From Crystallibacter sulfonylureivorans_A (GTDB lineage Bacteria > Actinomycetota > Actinomycetes > Actinomycetales > Micrococcaceae): a stretch of 64,000 bases of DNA. The DNA lies in assembly GCF_047607445.1 (NCBI RefSeq), contig NZ_JBLKRT010000008.1:60036-124035 (forward strand). The letters are read 5' to 3'. Every line of letters begins with the position of its first letter. Within the stretch, counting starts at the first letter, position 1. The notes below the pieces were generated by a model. That model had not been told where the DNA came from. It ran no database searches and was given only the letters and a program-made list of their open reading frames with translations. The translations under genes were made by a program, and so were the position numbers. Of this stretch, positions 51,023 to 60,053 are shown one piece after another.

Positions 51023-52090
51023 GTGCAAGCCACAGCCACCTCCGCAACCACCGCCCCGGACGGCACGGCGGCCACCGCTACTCCGGCCATCTCGCTGCGG
51101 CAGGTGGTGAAGACCTTCGGCGACTTCACCGCCGTTCAGGGCCTCGACCTGGACATCCAGCAGGGCGAATTCTTCTCCCTGTTGGGTCCCTCCGGGTCCG
51201 GCAAAACCACCGTGCTGCGGATGATCGCCGGCTTCGAGCTGCCCAGTTCGGGCCGGATCGACCTGGCCGGACGCGACGTCACCCGCAAGGCCCCGTTCGA
51301 ACGCGACGTGAACACCGTGTTCCAGGACTACGCGCTCTTCCCGCACCTCAGCGTGGCGCAGAACGTGGAGTACGGGCTCAAGCTGCGCAAGACGCCGCGG
51401 ACCGAGCGCCGCAAGCTGGTGGCCGAGGCCCTGGAGATGATTCGCCTGCCGCAGGTGGCCGACCGGCTTCCCTCTCAGCTCTCCGGCGGCCAGCGCCAGC
51501 GCGTGGCCCTGGCCCGCGCCCTGGTCCTGCGCCCGCAGGTGCTGTTGCTGGACGAACCGCTCGGCGCCCTGGACAAGCAGCTCCGTGAGCAGATGCAGGT
51601 GGAACTGAAACAGATCCAGCGCACCGTGGGCATCACGTTCGTCTTCGTCACGCACGACCAGGAAGAGGCGCTCACGCTCTCGGACCGGGTGGCCGTATTC
51701 AACGACGGCGTGGTGGAACAGGTTGGCACCCCGGAGGATCTGTACGAACGCCCGGGCAGCCGGTTTGTTGCGTCCTTCCTGGGCAACACCAACCTGGTGG
51801 AAGGCGCCCTCGCCAAGCAGCTCACCGGTTCCGAGGCCCTGCTGAGCATCCGGCCGGAACGGATCCACGTCCGGCAGCTGGACGAGCCGGTGGACTCCGA
51901 CGGCCTGTCCACCGTGGAAGCGGTGATCGAGGAGATCATCTATACCGGTCCCGCAACCCGCTACGTGGCGCGCACCACCGGCGGGCAGACCCTGATTGTC
52001 CAGGAGCAGAACGATTCGAGGGCCTCCGGCGCCCAGCGCGGCGACCGGGTCCGGCTCCAGTGGTCCTCCCGCTTCAACTACACCGTCTAG
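51023..52090 (+). CDS. ABC transporter ATPase, PotA-like
   Basis: A 355-residue importer ATPase. Walker A GPSGSGKTT, signature LSGGQRQRVALARAL, Walker B LLLDEP with LGALD, and a C-terminal TOBE-type domain (GDRVRLQWSSRF). Together these match the spermidine/putrescine or iron-type subfamily. The GTG at 51023 is chosen because GGGAAAGG lies just upstream. It is first of a four-gene operon with a binding protein and two permeases, divergent from the GntR regulator. Confidence 0.9.
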   Translation: MQATATSATTAPDGTAATATPAISLRQVVKTFGDFTAVQGLDLDIQQGEFFSLLGPSGSGKTTVLRMIAGFELPSSGRIDLAGRDVTRKAPFERDVNTVFQDYALFPHLSVAQNVEYGLKLRKTPRTERRKLVAEALEMIRLPQVADRLPSQLSGGQRQRVALARALVLRPQVLLLDEPLGALDKQLREQMQVELKQIQRTVGITFVFVTHDQEEALTLSDRVAVFNDGVVEQVGTPEDLYERPGSRFVASFLGNTNLVEGALAKQLTGSEALLSIRPERIHVRQLDEPVDSDGLSTVEAVIEEIIYTGPATRYVARTTGGQTLIVQEQNDSRASGAQRGDRVRLQWSSRFNYTV

Positions 52091-52137
52091 ACCTGCACCA
52101 CTCATCAGCACTACGCACCTGAAGGAAAGGCAATCCC

Positions 52138-53334
52138 ATGAAGATCACCAAGGCCCTGCCGCTCGCGGCGCTCGCCTCGCTCTCGCTGGTTCTGGCCGGC
52201 TGCGGCGGCTCCGCTCCCGCGTCCTCGGCCGGAGGCATCGAGGTTCCGGACATTCCCGCCGCCACCGAGGTGGGCGAGTCGGAAGGCGAAGTCAACATCA
52301 TCGCCTGGGCCGGCTTCGTCGAGGACGGCTCCACCAATCCCGACGCCGACTGGGTCACCGAGTTCGAGAAAGAGACCCAGTGCAAGGTCAACCGCAAGGT
52401 CGGCGCCACCAGTGACGAGATGGTCCAGCTGATGCGCACCGGCGAATATGACCTGGTCTCCGCCTCGGGCGACGCCTCGCTGCGCCTGATTGCCGGCGGC
52501 GACGTGGCCCCGATCAACACCGATCTGATCCCCAACTTCGGCCACATTGTGGACGGACTGAAGGGCCAGATTTACGACACGCTGAACGGCAAGAGCTATG
52601 GTGTCCCCATCGGCCGCGGCGCCAACGTGCTGATGTACAACACCGAAGCCGTGCCCGAAGCACCGGACTCGTGGGCAGCCACCTGGGACCCGAGCAGCGA
52701 GTACGCCGGCAAGATCATGGCTTACGATTCGCCGATCTTCATTGCCGACGCCGCGGTGTACCTGATGGCCACCCAGCCGGACCTCGGCATCACCAACCCG
52801 TACGCGCTGGACCAGGACCAGTTGGCCGCAGCGGTCGAGCTGCTCAAGTCGCAGAACAAGATCGCCGGCGAGTACTGGAACGACGCGCTGAAGGCTGTCT
52901 CCTCGATCTCCTCCGGCACCGCGTCGCTGGGCACCGGCTGGCAGGTCATCGTGAACATCGCCCAGGCCGACGGCGGCAAGGTCGAGTCCGTGCTGCCGAA
53001 GGAAGGCGCCACGGGCTGGTCCGACACCTGGATGCTCTCGTCGAAGTCCAAGAACCCCAACTGCGCCTACCAGTGGATGGACTGGGCGTCCTCCGCCGAG
53101 GTGAATGCCAAGATCTCGCAGAACTTCGGCATGGCCCCGGCCAACGCGCTGGCCTGCGAGGGCTCCAAGGAGAACGAGGAGCACTGCGCCACCTACCACG
53201 CCACGGACGAGGACTACTACAAGCAGGTGTGGATGTGGACCACGCCGGTAGAGCAGTGCGTTGACGGCCGCACCGACGTCACCTGCACCAACTACCAAGA
53301 ATGGACCAAGGCCTGGACCGAGGTCAAGGGCTAG
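52138..53334 (+). CDS. Polyamine-type ABC substrate-binding lipoprotein, PotD-like
   Basis: A 398-residue lipoprotein. Signal peptide with lipobox LAGC (Cys 22). The mature part begins with a Gly/Ser linker, then EVNIIAWAGFVEDG, the typical start of PotD-like proteins, and WDPSSEYAGKIMAYDSP. It captures a cationic or amino acid-like substrate outside the cell. The ATG is preceded by GAAGGAAAGG. The downstream permease genes begin after a hairpin and short direct repeats, which may lower their expression relative to this protein. Confidence 0.9.
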   Translation: MKITKALPLAALASLSLVLAGCGGSAPASSAGGIEVPDIPAATEVGESEGEVNIIAWAGFVEDGSTNPDADWVTEFEKETQCKVNRKVGATSDEMVQLMRTGEYDLVSASGDASLRLIAGGDVAPINTDLIPNFGHIVDGLKGQIYDTLNGKSYGVPIGRGANVLMYNTEAVPEAPDSWAATWDPSSEYAGKIMAYDSPIFIADAAVYLMATQPDLGITNPYALDQDQLAAAVELLKSQNKIAGEYWNDALKAVSSISSGTASLGTGWQVIVNIAQADGGKVESVLPKEGATGWSDTWMLSSKSKNPNCAYQWMDWASSAEVNAKISQNFGMAPANALACEGSKENEEHCATYHATDEDYYKQVWMWTTPVEQCVDGRTDVTCTNYQEWTKAWTEVKG

Positions 53335-53385
53335 CTAGCCCTCCCCCAGCAGCCCACCCAGAGGCAGGGGTGCGGCGCGCGGTGA

Positions 53386-53439
53386 GCACCGGCGTCGTAC
53401 CCCTGCCGTGGAGGCACTTCCCCAGCACGACGCCGGTGC
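53386..53439 (+). promoter_or_regulatory. Intergenic hairpin between binding protein and permease genes
   Basis: Perfect 13-base arms GCACCGGCGTCGT (53386-53398) and its complement (53427-53439) with a 28-base loop. It could be an mRNA-stabilising or attenuating structure that sets a higher binding-protein level than permease level. The arms closely resemble the terminator at 62799-62833. Confidence 0.5.
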
Positions 53440-53456
53440 CCCGCCGGCCGTGTGCA

Positions 53457-53526
53457 CCGCACCTTGATCAACACCGCACCTTGATCAGCGCACCTCAGCA
53501 CCGCACCTGATGAATACCGCACCTGA
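53457..53526 (+). repeat. Short imperfect direct repeats upstream of the permease gene
   Basis: CACCGCACCTTGATCA is present twice in tandem and CACCGCACCTGATGA and TACCGCACCTGAAGG follow, giving four related units of about 15-18 bases. The last unit resembles the leader of the binding-protein gene (GCACCTGAAGGA), suggesting slippage or duplication of a ribosome-site region. Confidence 0.6.
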
Positions 53527-54490
53527 AGGAGGATCGGCGGCCAGCCCGCCGGAAACCGCCATGGCAGCACCCACGATCGAACCGGAGGCCGAAGCCGGCA
53601 CCGCCCCGGCGCCCGGCAGCACGCGCGGCGGACTGGGCGACAAGCTCTCCCGGCTGCTCTACGCCCGGCCCAAACTGCGGCTGACCGCGCTCCTGACCCT
53701 GCCGCTGGCTTGGCTGGGCGTGCTGTACATCGGATCCCTGATCCTGCTGTTCATCACCGCGTTCTGGACCACGGATACCTTCACCTCCAAGGTGATCCCG
53801 GCGTTCACGCTGGAAAACTTCATTGAGATCCTCACCGTGCGGGCCTATCAACTGACCGCGCTGCGGACCATCGGCATTGCGCTGGCCGTGACCGTGCTGT
53901 GCGCGGTGCTGGCGCTGCCGCTAGGTTTCTACATGGCCAAGGTGGCCTCGCCGCGGATGCGCGCCCTGCTGGCCATCGGCATCACGCTGCCGCTGTGGGC
54001 CGGGTACCTGGTGAAGGTGTTCTCCTGGCGCATCACGTTTATGAGCGGCGGCCCGCTGGACTGGCTGTTGGCGCCGCTTGGCATGACCGGGCCGGGCTAC
54101 GGCACCGCGGCGCTGGTGATCACGCTGGCCTACCTGTGGTTCCCGTACATGGCGGTTCCGGTGTACTCGGCTTTCCGGCAGATCCCGGACAACCTGTTCG
54201 ACGCGTCCTCGGATCTGGGCGCGAAGGCCTGGTCCACCGTGCGCACGGTGGCCATCCCGCTGCTGAAGCCGGCGTTCATCGCGGGCTCCATCTTTACCTT
54301 CTCGCTGAGCCTGGGCGACTACATTGCCGCGCAGTTCGTGGGCGGCAAGACGCAGGTGATCGGCACGGTGATCGCGTCCAACATCAACCTCAACCCGCCG
54401 CTGGCCGCCGCGTTCGGCACCGTGCCCATTGTGGTGGTTGTCCTGTATCTCTTCCTGGCCCGCAAGTCCGGCGCCCTCAAGCAGCTTTAG
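53510..54490 (+). CDS. ABC transporter permease, PotB-like
   Basis: A 326-residue inner-membrane permease with six main membrane segments after a 55-residue Ala/Pro-rich N-terminal tail. The ATPase-contact loop is visible as SSDLGAKAWSTVRTVAIPLLKPAFIAGS. It ends 10 bases before the partner permease. The start at 53510 is the most upstream ATG; an internal ATG at 53561 is possible. It forms the translocation pore with the next gene product. Confidence 0.87.
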   Translation: MNTAPEGGSAASPPETAMAAPTIEPEAEAGTAPAPGSTRGGLGDKLSRLLYARPKLRLTALLTLPLAWLGVLYIGSLILLFITAFWTTDTFTSKVIPAFTLENFIEILTVRAYQLTALRTIGIALAVTVLCAVLALPLGFYMAKVASPRMRALLAIGITLPLWAGYLVKVFSWRITFMSGGPLDWLLAPLGMTGPGYGTAALVITLAYLWFPYMAVPVYSAFRQIPDNLFDASSDLGAKAWSTVRTVAIPLLKPAFIAGSIFTFSLSLGDYIAAQFVGGKTQVIGTVIASNINLNPPLAAAFGTVPIVVVVLYLFLARKSGALKQL

Positions 54491-54500
54491 GAGCCGCGTG

Positions 54501-55304
54501 ATGAGACTTTCCTCTTCCGCCAAGGTCACCCTGCGCGTTTTCGCCGGCCTAGTGATGGCCGCCATCTACCTGCCGTTGCTGCTGGTGATCCTCAATTCCT
54601 TCAACGCCACCACCTCCGGCGCCTTCCCAATCACCGAGTTCACCACCCGCTGGTGGGAGGCCGCCTTCCACAACGAGGGCGTGCGTGAGGCCCTCTGGAC
54701 CTCGCTGCGGGTGGCCGCGGTAGCCACCGTGATCGCGCTGCTGCTGGGCAGCATGATCGCGTTTGCGCTCTCCCGCTACGACTTCTTCGGCAAGAACACC
54801 GTCAACCTGCTGGTGGTGCTGCCGATCGCGCTGCCCGGCATCGTCACCGGCGTCGCGCTGAACAACACCTTCAAGACCGTGCTGGAGCCGCTGGGCATCG
54901 GGCTGGGCCTGTTCTCGGTCATCGTGGGGCATGCGACGTTCTGCATCGTGATGGTGTTCAACAACGTGCAGGCCCGGCTGGGCCGGATGAACAAGGGCCT
55001 GGAAGAGGCGGCCATGGACATGGGCGCCAACGTGATCAAGACCTTCTTCCACGTCACGTTCCCGGGTTTCCGCTCCGCTTTCGTGGCCGGCGGCCTGCTG
55101 GCCTTCGCGCTCAGTTTCGACGAGATTGTGGTGACCACGTTTACCGCCCCGCCCGGCACCGAGACGCTGCCGATCTGGATCTTCAACAACATGGCCCGGC
55201 CCAACCAGGCGCCGGTGGTCAACGTGATCGCCGCCGTGCTGATCATCGTGTCGATGATTCCGGTGTATCTGAGCCAGCGGATGACCGGCGACGACAAGAA
55301 GTAG
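54501..55304 (+). CDS. ABC transporter permease, PotC-like
   Basis: A 267-residue permease with six membrane segments. Its coupling loop reads AMDMGANVIKTFFHVTFPGFRSAFVAGG. Size and gene order match PotC. The ATG is preceded by TAGGAG at a good distance. The gene is followed directly by a strong terminator, so the operon ends here. Confidence 0.9.
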   Translation: MRLSSSAKVTLRVFAGLVMAAIYLPLLLVILNSFNATTSGAFPITEFTTRWWEAAFHNEGVREALWTSLRVAAVATVIALLLGSMIAFALSRYDFFGKNTVNLLVVLPIALPGIVTGVALNNTFKTVLEPLGIGLGLFSVIVGHATFCIVMVFNNVQARLGRMNKGLEEAAMDMGANVIKTFFHVTFPGFRSAFVAGGLLAFALSFDEIVVTTFTAPPGTETLPIWIFNNMARPNQAPVVNVIAAVLIIVSMIPVYLSQRMTGDDKK

Positions 55305-55308
55305 GTAC

Positions 55309-55339
55309 GGAGGCGGCCGGCCCTTTGCCGGCCGCCTCC
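55309..55339 (+). terminator. Strong GC hairpin after the transporter operon
   Basis: Perfect 13-base arms GGAGGCGGCCGGC (55309-55321) and GCCGGCCGCCTCC (55327-55339) with a five-base loop, four bases after the last permease stop. No T run follows, as common in high-GC genomes. Confidence 0.75.
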
Positions 55340-55370
55340 GGCTTGGTTGTGCCGTCGGCGCGGACAGTGG

Positions 55371-55498
55371 GCGCCACATTGGTGGCTGGAGAGCCAGCAT
55401 TCCTCACGCTTGATTGGCGGTGCACCTGTGTTCCCGGCCATGGAAGCGGCCCAGCACCAGTTTCACTAACCAGCCGGAAGCCAATGTGGCGCATCCTG
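55371..55498. repeat. Small inverted-repeat element, copy B
   Basis: A diverged second copy of the element at 48995-49133. The right end AATGTGGCGCATCCTG (55483-55498) is identical to copy A, the left inverted repeat is shortened to GCGCCACATT (55371-55380), and the inner AGCATTCCTCACGCTTG is shared apart from one base. It lies in a non-coding gap. Confidence 0.65.
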
Positions 55499-55530
55499 TA
55501 CGGACGACTGCGGCCCGCGCAGTCGTCGTT

Positions 55531-56598
55531 TCAGTTTCCGGCGGCCGGCTCTGCTTGCACTGATCCGGCCAGTCCCAGTTCATCCTCGCCGAGATCGGCG
55601 AAGTAGGACTCAACGGTGGCGCGGTCCACCTCGGCCAGCGTGGCGGGCTTCCAGGTGGGGTTGCGGTCCTTGTCGATGACCTGGGCCCGGACGCCTTCGG
55701 CGAAGTCCGGGGCGCTGACCAGCCGGACCCCCAGCCGGTAGTCCTGGTCCAGGACCTCCTCCAGTGTCTGCATCGAGCCGGCGCGGCGCAGTGCCTCAAG
55801 CGTGAGCTTGACCGCCGTGGGCGATTTCGCGGCGATCTCCTCGGCGGCGGCCTGGGCGGCCGGCTCCGGCGAGTTTCGGAGCGCGGCGAGGATCTGCTCC
55901 GCGTCGTCGTGCGCGTAGCACTCGTCGATCCAGCCGCGTTCCTTCATCAGGTCCGACGCCGGCACGTCCGTGTGGGAGAAAGCCGCCAAGGCTTCCTGCG
56001 CCGGGACCTCGGCGAGCGCGGCGGCCAAGGCGGGAAGCTCGGCGCTGTCCACAAAGTAGTCGGCCAGGCCCAGGGCGATGGCATCGGCCCCGGTGCCGGT
56101 GCCGGCGGTGAGGGCCAAATGGGTGCCCAGCTCCCCCGGTGCCCTGGAGTACAAGAAGCAGCCGCCGACGTCGGGAATGAAGCCGATGCGGGTCTCCGGC
56201 ATGCCGACCTTGGTCCGCTCGGTCACTACCCGGTGCGAGGCGTGCGCGGAGATGCCGATGCCGCCGCCGAGCACCACCCCGTCCATGAAGGCCACAATCG
56301 GCTTGGGGTACCGGGAGATCAACGAATTCATCCGGTACTCGTCTTCCCAGAAGATTTCGTCGCCGCCGTCCTTCATGTGCCGGTAGATGGCCACGATGTC
56401 CCCGCCGGCGCACAGCCCCCGTTCGCCGGCGCCGGAGATCAGGACGGTCTCCACGGCGTCATCCTCCGCCCACTCGCGCAGCGCTGCGGTGGCCGCGGTG
56501 ATCATCGAGTCATTCAGGGCGTTGATGGCCTTTGGCCGGTTCAGCACAATGTGCCCCAGACGGCCGGTACGTTGCAGCAGAATCTCTTGAGTACTCAT
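55531..56598 (-). CDS. Enoyl-CoA hydratase / 3-hydroxyisobutyryl-CoA hydrolase family
   Basis: A 355-residue crotonase-fold enzyme. N-terminal ILLQRTGRLGHIVLNRPKAINALND, oxyanion-hole segment GAGERGLCAGGDIVAIY, and GGGIGISAHASHRVVTERTKVGMPETRIGFIPDVGGCFLYSRAPG. The extended C-terminus with a DQDYRLGVRLV region matches 3-hydroxyisobutyryl-CoA hydrolase of valine breakdown rather than a short enoyl-CoA hydratase. The ATG at 56598 (MSTQEI) is chosen because the frame upstream has no family similarity. Confidence 0.88.
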   Translation of the reverse strand: MSTQEILLQRTGRLGHIVLNRPKAINALNDSMITAATAALREWAEDDAVETVLISGAGERGLCAGGDIVAIYRHMKDGGDEIFWEDEYRMNSLISRYPKPIVAFMDGVVLGGGIGISAHASHRVVTERTKVGMPETRIGFIPDVGGCFLYSRAPGELGTHLALTAGTGTGADAIALGLADYFVDSAELPALAAALAEVPAQEALAAFSHTDVPASDLMKERGWIDECYAHDDAEQILAALRNSPEPAAQAAAEEIAAKSPTAVKLTLEALRRAGSMQTLEEVLDQDYRLGVRLVSAPDFAEGVRAQVIDKDRNPTWKPATLAEVDRATVESYFADLGEDELGLAGSVQAEPAAGN

Positions 56599-56836
56599 CG
56601 CAGCACAGCCTACCCCGGCGTGGCCGGCCCGGCAGAGCTGGCACCAAGAACGGACCGGCGACGTCTGGGCGGTCCGGGTTCGGGGCAGTGGCCGCATGGG
56701 TTGGTCGAATCCGGTCGGATGAACAGCTAACTTATGGTCGCTTGGCGCCGACTGTGGAAGACATCGAGTCGAGACTCGACGCCAGCTGAAGGCACGTGAT
56801 GCCAAGGCTGTCGTTTGCCACTGATAGGGAGTATTT

Positions 56837-57013
56837 GTGAAAGCGTTTGCTTGTGGAGATGTTGTTCCTGGTTGCGAGGCCCGTTGGGTGTGCAGCTCCG
56901 AGGACGAGATCCTGGTGAACGTCGCTTCCCACGCCCGGGAAGACCACGGACTCGCCCAGGTCACCGATGAACTTGAACAGGCGGTACGTGGGGCCATCGT
57001 GTCGGTCGGCTGA
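56837..57013 (+). CDS. DUF1059 small protein
   Basis: A 58-residue protein that fits DUF1059 over its whole length: MKAFACGDVVPGCEARWVC, then SEDEILVNVASHAREDHG and a C-terminal helix. The Cys and His spacing suggests a small metal or redox site; function is unknown. It starts with GTG five bases after AGGGAG. The EAL gene begins 17 bases after its stop, so both may be co-transcribed. Confidence 0.8.
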   Translation: MKAFACGDVVPGCEARWVCSSEDEILVNVASHAREDHGLAQVTDELEQAVRGAIVSVG

Positions 57014-57030
57014 ACTGGCCTCCGCTACCC

Positions 57031-58182
57031 ATGTCTTTGGGGATGGCACCAGACCGCTCTATGTGGACAAGCCTGCTAGATCAGGCATGCCGCGGCGAGG
57101 GCCTGGGCGTCGCGTACCAGCCCATCGTGGACACCGTCCGCGGCACCGTCGTCGGCTACGAAGCCTTAGCCCGGTTTCCGGGATTCGATGAGAAAAGCCC
57201 CGACGTGTGGTTCTCGACCGCGCGAGCGGCGGACCGCGCCGCGGACTTGGAGGCTGCCGCCCTCCGGCTGGCCCTTGGATCGCGGAAGAGGCTTCCGGCC
57301 AATTGCTTCCTGACCGTCAATGTCTCGCCGGACCTGCTCGCCGGTGATGTCATACGCCAAATCTGGCGTGAGCAGGGGGACCTTTCCGGCCTCGTCATTG
57401 AACTCACCGAGCAAATACCGATTGATTCTTACGGGCACCTTGAGCCGGATCTGGAGCAGTTGCGGGCGGCCGGTGCCCTGATAGCGGTGGACGACGCCGG
57501 CGCCGGCTATGCGGGACTCCGGCACCTCATCTCTCTTCGCCCGTCAATCATCAAGATTGACCGGGACCTGATCCGCGACGTTGACCGTGATGAAGCCAAG
57601 CGGGCTTTGATCGACATGCTTGGCACATTCGCCAATCGTGTGGATGCCTGGATCCTCGCCGAGGGAATCGAAACCGCAGAGGAACTGGACACGGTCGCGG
57701 CCCTTGGAGTCCCGCTGGTTCAGGGCTACTATTTGGCCAAACCCTCCGCTCCGTGGGCACCGATCCCCCTGGAAACCGCGCATCGTCTGGCCGCCCGGGA
57801 CAGGACAGATCAGGGGCACGCTGTGCGCCATCTTGTCGAGCCGGCGTTCACGGCGTCCACGGTTGAAGCCGCAGCAGATGCCTTCGCCGTGGATGCGCGG
57901 CTTCAGTTTGTTGTAGTCCTAACCGACGACCGTCGACCGATCAGCGTCCTCACCCCATTCTCGGCGGCCCGCGGCGAGACGTCCCGCGGGCTTCGCCTGA
58001 ACCTGGACACTCCCATCCCCGCCGCGCTTGCCCGCGCCATGACCCGCGCGCAGGAGCACCGGTTCGAGCCGATGGCCGTGACGGACAATGCCGGCCGGTT
58101 TGCGGGCATCGTCCGCATGGAGCGCCTGATTACGGCGCTGGCCGGGAGCGGGGCCTCAGCGATCTCCTCAGCGTCCTCCTAG
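57031..58182 (+). CDS. EAL-domain cyclic-di-GMP phosphodiesterase
   Basis: A 383-residue cytoplasmic protein. The EAL domain spans about residues 15-245: AYQPIVDT, YEALARF (EAL motif), TVNVSPDLL, VIELTEQ, VDDAGAGYAGLRHL, IKIDRDLI, ILAEGIET and VQGYYLAKPS, so all usual metal and catalytic positions seem present. It probably linearises c-di-GMP. The remaining 110 residues look like a CBS-type or related regulatory module (QFVVVLTDDRRPISVLTPF). No membrane segment. The start could also be the ATG at 57043 or 57061. Its stop overlaps the convergent DUF4389 gene. Confidence 0.87.
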   Translation: MSLGMAPDRSMWTSLLDQACRGEGLGVAYQPIVDTVRGTVVGYEALARFPGFDEKSPDVWFSTARAADRAADLEAAALRLALGSRKRLPANCFLTVNVSPDLLAGDVIRQIWREQGDLSGLVIELTEQIPIDSYGHLEPDLEQLRAAGALIAVDDAGAGYAGLRHLISLRPSIIKIDRDLIRDVDRDEAKRALIDMLGTFANRVDAWILAEGIETAEELDTVAALGVPLVQGYYLAKPSAPWAPIPLETAHRLAARDRTDQGHAVRHLVEPAFTASTVEAAADAFAVDARLQFVVVLTDDRRPISVLTPFSAARGETSRGLRLNLDTPIPAALARAMTRAQEHRFEPMAVTDNAGRFAGIVRMERLITALAGSGASAISSASS

Positions 58183-60008
58183 GGGGCGGGCCTCGGTCCG
58201 CCGGGTTCTGCTCCCGGTCCGCCGGTATCGGGGCCCGGCCCGGCAGGCCCCGGCCCCGGTGCTCCTGGCGCTGTCCCCGGACCACCGGCATACGGCCCCG
58301 GCGCTCCTGGCGCTGTCCCCGGACCACCGGCATACGGCCCCGGCGCTCCCGGCGCTGCTCCCGGGTCACCGGGATACGGCCCCGGCGCTCCCGGCGCTGT
58401 CCCCGGGCCACCAGGATACGGCCCCGGCGCTCCAGGCCCGACGCCCGGCCCCGGGCTCCAGGTTCCCGTTGCCGTCCCGGGCGCTCCGGGCATTCCCGAC
58501 CCCTCAGGCGGTGCTCCAGCCGGAGGTTCGTCGGCGCCCTGGTCCAGGCGGAACGGCGGATACTCATCGCGCATCAGCAGCACGTAAGCGGCCAGCCGAT
58601 AGGTCCAGCGGTTGATCCCCATGATGAAGGCAAACAAGTCATAGCGGTAGCGCGCGGTGAACAGCAGGATCACGGCTGTGATCAGAATGAGCAGTCCCAG
58701 CAGGGACCAGCCCCAGGAGGACACCGAGACATCGTCGCCCCAGCCCCGGCTCCAGACGAGTCCGCTGCCACTGGTAAAGATGCCGACAATCAGCAGGTGC
58801 GGGATCGCCAGCAGCCACCATTTCACCAGCACGAGCCCGTGGGAGAGACGCTGCGGATAAGCAACGTCCAGATCGGCGGGGTAATCGGCGGCAGCCAGCG
58901 TGAACGGCGGGTACCGGTCGGTGCCCAGCGCCGAGTACCCATAGAAGCCCACCCGCCAGGACCAGCGCAGCACACCGACGTTGAAGCAGAACCAGGACCG
59001 CGGGTAGCGGCCGGTGAACAGGATGACGATTCCGGCAGCGATGGTGCTGATCAGCAGGGCGAACCAGAGCAGCGCCAAGATGATGTAGTGCGGGATTGCC
59101 AGCAACCACTTGACCAGCCACAGCCCCCGCGAGAGTCGGCTGTCCAAGTAGCCTGCAAGCCGGACGGGATACACCGTCGTCGGGGTCCTCTCCCAGCCCG
59201 CGTTTCCGGCCAGGGCGGCGCCTGGGCCTTCGCCGGGGCGGGGGCGGGCGGGGTCGATATTCCGGCCCAGCCCCGCGGATCCGAGCAGCAGCAGTGGAAT
59301 TCCGATGACCAGCGCGATGATGCCGGGGATCAGCAACCCGCTCCCGATCGGCCCCAGCAAGTCGGAGCGCGCCCCGGCCTGCAGATCCACCCAGACCGGA
59401 CGGCTGGCATCGGCGTTCATGACCACCAGCGACCACTGTCCCGGCTGCACTTTCCAAGCAATTGTTTGGGACCCGGGGCCCGAGGCGGATTCGCTCCAGA
59501 AATCCTGCTCCGCCGGTGCGGCCGGCGCGCGGTTGCCCGGCGTCGTCCGGTCGTGAACATTCCGCCAAGACATGGGCCCGTCTCCGGCTTGGGACCAAGC
59601 AGCGCCACGCAGCGGGGTCACCGGTACGTCCTGCAGATAGGTCTGGACGTCCGAGGCCTTGGCGATGCCGAGGAACACCTCCTGATCCGGGACCGCGGCC
59701 TCGGCGCGCACCTGCACGCTGGCAAGGTCTCCGACCGGCGGCATCCCTTCGGTCCAGGGGTCGACCACCACGGACGGGCTGGTCAGCGCGTAGCCGGTGC
59801 TCTGATATCTCTCAGTGCCGCCGGTCAGGTAGCCGCCGCCGCTTTGCGCGGCAGAGGCGCCCAACACGATGGATCCGGCGATGGTCATCCCGATCCCGAG
59901 CATGCTCAGCAGCACGCCAAGAATCAGCAGGACCCAGTTGCCGGGCTTCATCCGGGCCGGCGGAGGGCCGGGAGGGGGTGCGTACGATGGGGCTGGTTGG
60001 GCGGTCAT
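58179..60008 (-). CDS. DUF4389 membrane protein with Pro/Gly-rich C-terminal tail
   Basis: A 609-residue protein. One N-terminal membrane segment (WVLLILGVLLSMLGIGMTIA), an exported domain over about 55-230, another segment near 240-265, and then two DUF4389 units (YPVRLAGYLDSRLSRGLWLVKWLLAIPHY and DVAYPQRLSHGLVLVKWWLLAIPHL), each with paired membrane helices. The last 110 residues are a Pro/Gly repeat. ATG preceded by GAAAGGAT. Function unknown. The stop shares CTAG with the convergent EAL gene stop. Confidence 0.83.
   Translation of the reverse strand: MTAQPAPSYAPPPGPPPARMKPGNWVLLILGVLLSMLGIGMTIAGSIVLGASAAQSGGGYLTGGTERYQSTGYALTSPSVVVDPWTEGMPPVGDLASVQVRAEAAVPDQEVFLGIAKASDVQTYLQDVPVTPLRGAAWSQAGDGPMSWRNVHDRTTPGNRAPAAPAEQDFWSESASGPGSQTIAWKVQPGQWSLVVMNADASRPVWVDLQAGARSDLLGPIGSGLLIPGIIALVIGIPLLLLGSAGLGRNIDPARPRPGEGPGAALAGNAGWERTPTTVYPVRLAGYLDSRLSRGLWLVKWLLAIPHYIILALLWFALLISTIAAGIVILFTGRYPRSWFCFNVGVLRWSWRVGFYGYSALGTDRYPPFTLAAADYPADLDVAYPQRLSHGLVLVKWWLLAIPHLLIVGIFTSGSGLVWSRGWGDDVSVSSWGWSLLGLLILITAVILLFTARYRYDLFAFIMGINRWTYRLAAYVLLMRDEYPPFRLDQGADEPPAGAPPEGSGMPGAPGTATGTWSPGPGVGPGAPGPYPGGPGTAPGAPGPYPGDPGAAPGAPGPYAGGPGTAPGAPGPYAGGPGTAPGAPGPGPAGPGPDTGGPGAEPGGPRPAP
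58261..58428. repeat. 42-bp coding tandem repeat in the DUF4389 gene
   Basis: Four copies of a 42-base unit (starts 58261, 58303, 58345, 58387) encode 14-residue units of the type YAGGPGTAPGAPGP on the minus strand. Copies 1 and 2 are nearly identical, copies 3 and 4 diverged. Likely variable in length between strains. Confidence 0.85.
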
Positions 60009-60053
60009 GGCGATCCTTTCGCACCGCGCCAATACCGTGGTCGGCGCGGCCGC

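Noticed and set aside
52111..53298. 395-residue minus-strand frame over the binding-protein gene
   Set aside because: Shadow of a lipoprotein gene with signal peptide and lipobox.
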